A program made the position numbers and the translations under genes. From CAVWDI01 sp046259385 (GTDB taxonomy: Bacteria > Chloroflexota > Anaerolineae > Anaerolineales > UBA4823), in assembly GCA_046259385.1 (NCBI GenBank), contig JBJYWI010000048.1, positions 1 to 64,000 on the forward strand: 64,000 bases of DNA, given 5' to 3'. The stretch's first letter is position 1; each line of letters begins with the position of its first letter. Below the pieces are notes generated by a model, which saw only the letters and a list, made by a program, of their open reading frames with translations, ran no database searches and was not told where the DNA came from. Below are positions 60,373-64,000 of this stretch, one piece after another.

Positions 60373-61560
60373 TCAAGGTGTTGGGGTGGGGGTGATATTT
60401 TCAATCAGTGACTGCCAAATCCAGCCCTCTTTACCATCCGGAAGCAAAACCTTTACCCAGGATACGCCTTCAAATTCATTTTGAGAATCTGGCAGTAGTA
60501 TAACGACGGTGTTGTCTGCAATAAAGCCAATTGTAGTACCGCCTGGTTCAGTGCGGATGCGAGCGCCGTCGGTTGAGCGCACAACCACAAACACTGGTGT
60601 TGCTGTTGGTGTCGGTGTGCTGGTGGGTGTTCTGGTGGGTGTTGATGTAGAGGTTGTAGTGAAGGTTGGGGTGGGCGGAACAGGCGTTGGCGTTTCGGTT
60701 GCGGTTGGGGTTATGGTTGGAGTTGAAGTGGGAACAGGTGTGGGAAGGCCGATTTTTGCTCCGTAGACCGCGCCAATACCTCCAAATCCAATAAACATGA
60801 TCACACACAACATACCTATGACTGCGCCGAGCGAATATCCGAAAAGAGTTAAGGGTCGGAATCCCAAAACTGCCAGCGTTACCGCTCCTAGAATGACTGC
60901 GAACGCTAGATGGATTGAAAAAACAACCAGACCATCATAAACCAGTCGGGTTGCGTCAATACCGAATCCGAACCCAGCGGTAACAAGCGGCAGGTATAGT
61001 TCATATGCAAGGGCAACGCTTGGCAGTGCCAAACGGGGGAGTGAATCTTTCTGGCTGCTGCGGGCAATAGCGATGGTTGTCAGAATTGCTGAAACAGCGA
61101 GCACAAAAAAGTCTGTCCATGACAGCAGCGCCTGATTGTAAAGTTGGTTAAATTCAATTGGCAGCCAGTTCGTGATAGCGTATGCCGCCAGCCAGCCTGA
61201 GGAAAACGCGAATATAGATCCAATCAGCAAGCCTACCAGACTTTTTAGGAAATAAGGGACAGAGCCAATAACAGTGCCCAGCGATATCCCCACTAGTGGA
61301 GCCATCAGAGGCGCCAGGCTTGCGCCAAGGACCAATAGTGCGGGTTCGTTGAACAAAATACCCGAACTCATCACCAATCCTGCCACAAGTGAAAACAGGA
61401 AAAAGTCGACTGAAGGAGCAGCTCTTCTGGCTACCAGATCAAGCAGTTTAGCCTGTTCGTCCGCTTCCAATGGGGCTAGAATGCGCCTTGCGCGCCGGCG
61501 ACGGGCTGGCGGTAAGTTATCAGGATCGTCGGGATATTGTTCTATATTTGGTATATTCAT
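60373..61560 (-). CDS. DUF389 membrane protein with Thr/Pro linker and SH3-like domain
   Basis: 395 aa. Residues 45-285 hold eight or so helices of the DUF389 family (ILGASLAPLMAPLVGISLG and a matching second part). A low-complexity PTPTPT-type linker of about 60 residues follows, then a bacterial SH3 domain (ARIRTEPGGTTIGFI, VKVLLPDGKEGWIW). The SH3 would be outside the cell. DUF389 has no proven role. The linker DNA is a 150-bp run of short G/T-rich repeats. The upstream HAD gene overlaps by 4 bp. Confidence 0.88.
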   Translation of the reverse strand: MNIPNIEQYPDDPDNLPPARRRRARRILAPLEADEQAKLLDLVARRAAPSVDFFLFSLVAGLVMSSGILFNEPALLVLGASLAPLMAPLVGISLGTVIGSVPYFLKSLVGLLIGSIFAFSSGWLAAYAITNWLPIEFNQLYNQALLSWTDFFVLAVSAILTTIAIARSSQKDSLPRLALPSVALAYELYLPLVTAGFGFGIDATRLVYDGLVVFSIHLAFAVILGAVTLAVLGFRPLTLFGYSLGAVIGMLCVIMFIGFGGIGAVYGAKIGLPTPVPTSTPTITPTATETPTPVPPTPTFTTTSTSTPTRTPTSTPTPTATPVFVVVRSTDGARIRTEPGGTTIGFIADNTVVILLPDSQNEFEGVSWVKVLLPDGKEGWIWQSLIENITPTPTP

Positions 61561-62027
61561 TTTCGCAGGCTGGCTACTAAACGCAGCGGATTCTGGAGCA
61601 GGCCAAAAGCGGAATAAATATCCGGCACTATCAGGTCAGCTGAATTTAAGGTTTCAAGGGCAGTACCTTCGGTAGAAAAAATGCATATACCGATTGCAGA
61701 TAATTCCAACATGAGAGCGTCATTTGCCCCCTGACCAATAGCAACAACCCGGTCAGAACCCAGTGCTTCTACGTAATCAGCTTTTTGCCTCTGTTCATCT
61801 CCTGGTTGTACCCGGACTGCTTTAAAATTTAATTTCTGGTCGATCAGTTTCTGGCGACCATGTGTATCGGCGGTCAATAAATGGATTTCCAGGCGGTCTT
61901 TGAGATCACCTATTTTACGCGCAATCCCCTCGATCAACTCTCCGTCAATTGCGATTGTTCCGTTCACATCGCATACAAGATGCTCCAGGAAAATGGCTCC
62001 GCGTCCGGGGATGTTGACCTCAATCAT
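61557..62027 (-). CDS. HAD-family hydrolase (soluble P-type ATPase-like)
   Basis: 156 aa. It begins with the HAD nucleophile motif DVNGT; the second Asp of the usual DxDGT is Asn, as in the soluble P-type-ATPase-like branch (COG4087) which keeps DVNGT. LTADTHG is motif II, and GQGANDALML motif IV. Such proteins dephosphorylate unknown substrates. It overlaps the DUF389 gene by 4 bp (ATGA). A short gap with no clear promoter separates it from the divergent BMP-like gene. Confidence 0.88.
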   Translation of the reverse strand: MIEVNIPGRGAIFLEHLVCDVNGTIAIDGELIEGIARKIGDLKDRLEIHLLTADTHGRQKLIDQKLNFKAVRVQPGDEQRQKADYVEALGSDRVVAIGQGANDALMLELSAIGICIFSTEGTALETLNSADLIVPDIYSAFGLLQNPLRLVASLRK

Positions 62028-62102
62028 GAACCTATTATAACCCCATCAACTCGTGTAAAATAGGGGAGTTAAATTCAGCGTTCTGAATGATTGTGGATAA
62101 TT

Positions 62103-63179
62103 GTGAAAATCTCTAAGTTTGGATCTATTGGTCTACTCATTGTTTCCCTGTTTGTTTTTGCTGTGTGGACTGTGGGCTGTTCTTCTTCACCATCAAGTGA
62201 AGAGATCGCGATAACTGGAACTGTAACCGAAACTATGATACCAACCGCCACATTGGCTCCAGTTCCAACGTACACTCTGCCTCCAAACAAAATCTTGTTA
62301 TATATAGGTGCTGGTTCGAATCCGGATCTCGCTGGGCAGTTAGAGAGCGAACTAGCAAAGCTTGCTGGTGAAAGCGGGTATTTCCTTGAAAGGATCTCTG
62401 ACCCGATCGAATCATCTCTGCAGGGAGATGTTCGGCTTGTAGTTGTATTAGCGCCATTTGACGGCTTGAATAACCTGGCATTAAGCTATCCACAGATTCA
62501 ATTTCTGGGAGTCGGGATTTCGGATGCTAACCCTTCGAACAATCTAAGTGTTGTGAGATCTGCTCTCAGCCGACCGGACCAGCAGGGATTCATAGCAGGT
62601 TACCTTGCCGCTGTGTTGACTAATGATTGGCGCGTTGGAGTGATAAGCCGTGCTGATACACCCGAAGGGAAAGCAGCCCGAAATGCGTTCATCAAAGGTG
62701 TTGTATTCTTTTGTGGTCTTTGCCGTCCGGTCACTCCGCCTTTTTACCAATACCCACTTTTCTATGATCTCGCTGGTGAAGCGGGCGAGGGGGAACAACA
62801 AGCTTCCGCAGATTTTTTAATCAGTCAGGAAGTTAAAACCGTATATGTTTTTCCGGGGTCGGGGAGTAATTTCCTGCTTGAATACCTGGCCCAGAATGGA
62901 GTTAATATTATTGGGGGCGTTACTCCACCCGAAACCACTATGAATAACTGGATTGCTTCCATTCAGGTTGACCTGCTGGAAGCAGTGAAAGTGTTGTGGA
63001 CGCGCATTTTGAATGGAGAATCTGGCATCGATCTGAACGCGCCTTTATACATTACACAAAGAAATGAGCTGCTATTCAGTCCGGGCAGGCAGCTGCATGT
63101 GGATAAGGTTCTTGATGACCTCCTGGATGGATATATTGATACCGGGATTGATCCCTTAACTGGTGAGGATATTTATTAA
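62103..63179 (+). CDS. BMP-like substrate-binding lipoprotein
   Basis: 358 aa from GTG 62103. Lipobox TVGC at about residue 26, a Thr/Pro linker, then a periplasmic-binding fold of the BMP/Med type (IQFLGVGISDA, ADTPEGKAARNAFIKGV, VYVFPGSGSN, GESGIDLNAPLYITQ). BMP proteins usually bind nucleosides. No ABC subunits follow within the window. It is more divergent than the next gene, a second BMP-family protein. Confidence 0.75.
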   Translation: MKISKFGSIGLLIVSLFVFAVWTVGCSSSPSSEEIAITGTVTETMIPTATLAPVPTYTLPPNKILLYIGAGSNPDLAGQLESELAKLAGESGYFLERISDPIESSLQGDVRLVVVLAPFDGLNNLALSYPQIQFLGVGISDANPSNNLSVVRSALSRPDQQGFIAGYLAAVLTNDWRVGVISRADTPEGKAARNAFIKGVVFFCGLCRPVTPPFYQYPLFYDLAGEAGEGEQQASADFLISQEVKTVYVFPGSGSNFLLEYLAQNGVNIIGGVTPPETTMNNWIASIQVDLLEAVKVLWTRILNGESGIDLNAPLYITQRNELLFSPGRQLHVDKVLDDLLDGYIDTGIDPLTGEDIY

Positions 63180-63592
63180 ACCCTGATTTCTAATCTATTA
63201 AAAAATGAAATGAGGTATACTTATTTTGCGATTACAATCAACAAATTTTGGATGTAATAAACCAGGAATCCCCAAATATTTCATGCGTTCTAATGATGGA
63301 TAATATAAATATACATTGTGTTTCTTGCATTACACAACACAGTAGTACAATGTTTTTATTAATTAAATAAGTAAAAATTGTGATAGATCAACCATAGGTG
63401 TCAAATTTTGCACAACTAGAGTAGTTCGTAAAAAAATGTATAGAATGACATATTGAATGTAAGCTGTAAATATGGAAAAAGGGTAATATGGTCTAGATAA
63501 TGAAAGGAGGAAAATAAGAAAAAGGAATTTTGTATTAAAGAACTGTGCATATGAAAAAATCCTAGAATACAATTTTTGGAGGAGATGCATCC
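63180..63592. other. Intergenic region before the second BMP gene
   Basis: 413 bp of AT-rich sequence. TTGCAT and TACAAT near 63325-63351 could be a weak promoter. GGAGGAG at 63577-63583 is the ribosome site of the gene below. No RNA gene or repeat is seen. Confidence 0.4.
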
Positions 63593-64000
63593 ATGGCTAA
63601 AAAACTTTTCTTTGTATTATCGTTGTTGGTTGTAGGGGCGATGTTGTTCACCGCCTGCGCACCACAGACAGTGGTAGAGACTGTCGAGGTTGAGAAAGTA
63701 GTCGAAAAAACAGTCGAAGTTGAAAAAGTAGTTGAGGTTGTTGAGACCGTAGAGGTTGAGAAGGTTGTCGAAGTGCAGGTCACGGAAGAGCCAACGGAAG
63801 TGCTGAGAGTTGGATACGTTACGGACACCGGTGGAATTGATGACAAGAGCTTTAATACTGCTCAATGGAAGGGTATAGAGAAGGCGGAGGAAGAGGGAAT
63901 TGCAGAGGCGCGCTTCATTCAATCCGATGAAGCCACGCAGTATGAACCAAACCTGACCGAGTTCTCCAGCCAGGGCTACGACCTGGTAATCGCTTCCGGC
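63593..64000 (+). CDS. BMP-family nucleoside-binding lipoprotein (C-terminus off window)
   Basis: 136 codons to the window end. GGAGGAG lies 9 nt before ATG 63593. Lipobox TACAP, then a striking Val/Glu/Lys linker of about 45 residues (VETVEVEKVVEKTVEVEKVV), then the conserved BMP start (VGYVTDTGGIDDKSFN). The family, named for BmpA/PnrA, supplies purine nucleosides to an ABC importer. The ATPase and permeases should follow beyond the edge. Confidence 0.9.
   Translation, partial: MAKKLFFVLSLLVVGAMLFTACAPQTVVETVEVEKVVEKTVEVEKVVEVVETVEVEKVVEVQVTEEPTEVLRVGYVTDTGGIDDKSFNTAQWKGIEKAEEEGIAEARFIQSDEATQYEPNLTEFSSQGYDLVIASG

Noticed and set aside
60590..60745. Tandem G/T-rich repeats as a CRISPR or minisatellite
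   Set aside because: They lie in frame in the DUF389 gene and encode its Thr/Pro linker.

Overview
The window is a contiguous piece of a bacterial chromosome that most resembles Chloroflexota, class Anaerolineae (inference). The signs are moderate GC, lipoproteins whose signal peptide is followed by a Val/Glu/Lys or Thr/Pro linker (fasciclin, oligopeptide-binding and BMP proteins), a split glycine dehydrogenase (GcvPA/GcvPB), a reductive-dehalogenase-like protein, and a bacterial staygreen (SGR) homologue of the kind described from an Anaerolineae bacterium. There is no rRNA, CRISPR array, phage or insertion sequence. One tRNA is visible, tRNA-Gln(UUG).

Layout. 1-11.2 kb: a partial FHA/LysM membrane protein; a membrane-anchored reductive-dehalogenase-like protein followed by a FabF-type ketosynthase; a minus-strand ABC (MacB/LolD type) operon of small membrane proteins, one of them frameshifted; then folE, degV and a triple-fasciclin lipoprotein. 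11.5-31.3 kb: an all-plus-strand island, which is the most interesting part. 31.8-40.2 kb: mostly minus-strand central metabolism (SDR, NAD-kinase-like, gcvPB, gcvPA, cysteine-desulfurase-like, mobA) and a FemAB-like acetyltransferase. 40.4-49.9 kb: a PP2C/beta-propeller-like membrane protein, a VWA/FHA membrane protein, maf, a penicillin-binding protein, rsgA, and an ECF sigma factor with a small partner. 50.4-56.9 kb: an oligopeptide/nickel-type ABC importer. 57-64 kb: tRNA-Gln, glmU, a CBS-domain membrane protein, cdd, a DUF389 protein, a HAD hydrolase and two BMP-type lipoproteins, the second cut by the window end.

The island (11522-31329) reads as a light- and B12-responsive photoprotection programme. 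At its centre is a CarH/LitR-type MerR-cobalamin regulator with the W-x9-E-H signature of adenosylcobalamin photoreceptors. Its own promoter and the promoter of the upstream seven-gene operon (13170-20884) each carry three hexamers of the form T-K-N-R-C-A spaced exactly 11 bp apart and overlapping a TTGACA -35 box, which is the known CarH operator layout. Around the regulator lie an Fe-S (CryPro-type) photolyase, a class I photolyase, a CrtI/CrtISO-like FAD oxidoreductase, a CrtC/AttH-type lipocalin-like protein with a LolCDE-like ABC transporter, several NAD(P)-binding oxidoreductases, a redoxin whose CxxC motif is UxxC through an in-frame TGA followed by a SECIS-like hairpin (candidate selenoprotein), and a staygreen (chlorophyll Mg-dechelatase family) gene. 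No photosynthesis or phytoene-synthase gene is visible in the window, so what the dechelatase and the CrtI-like enzyme act on is open.
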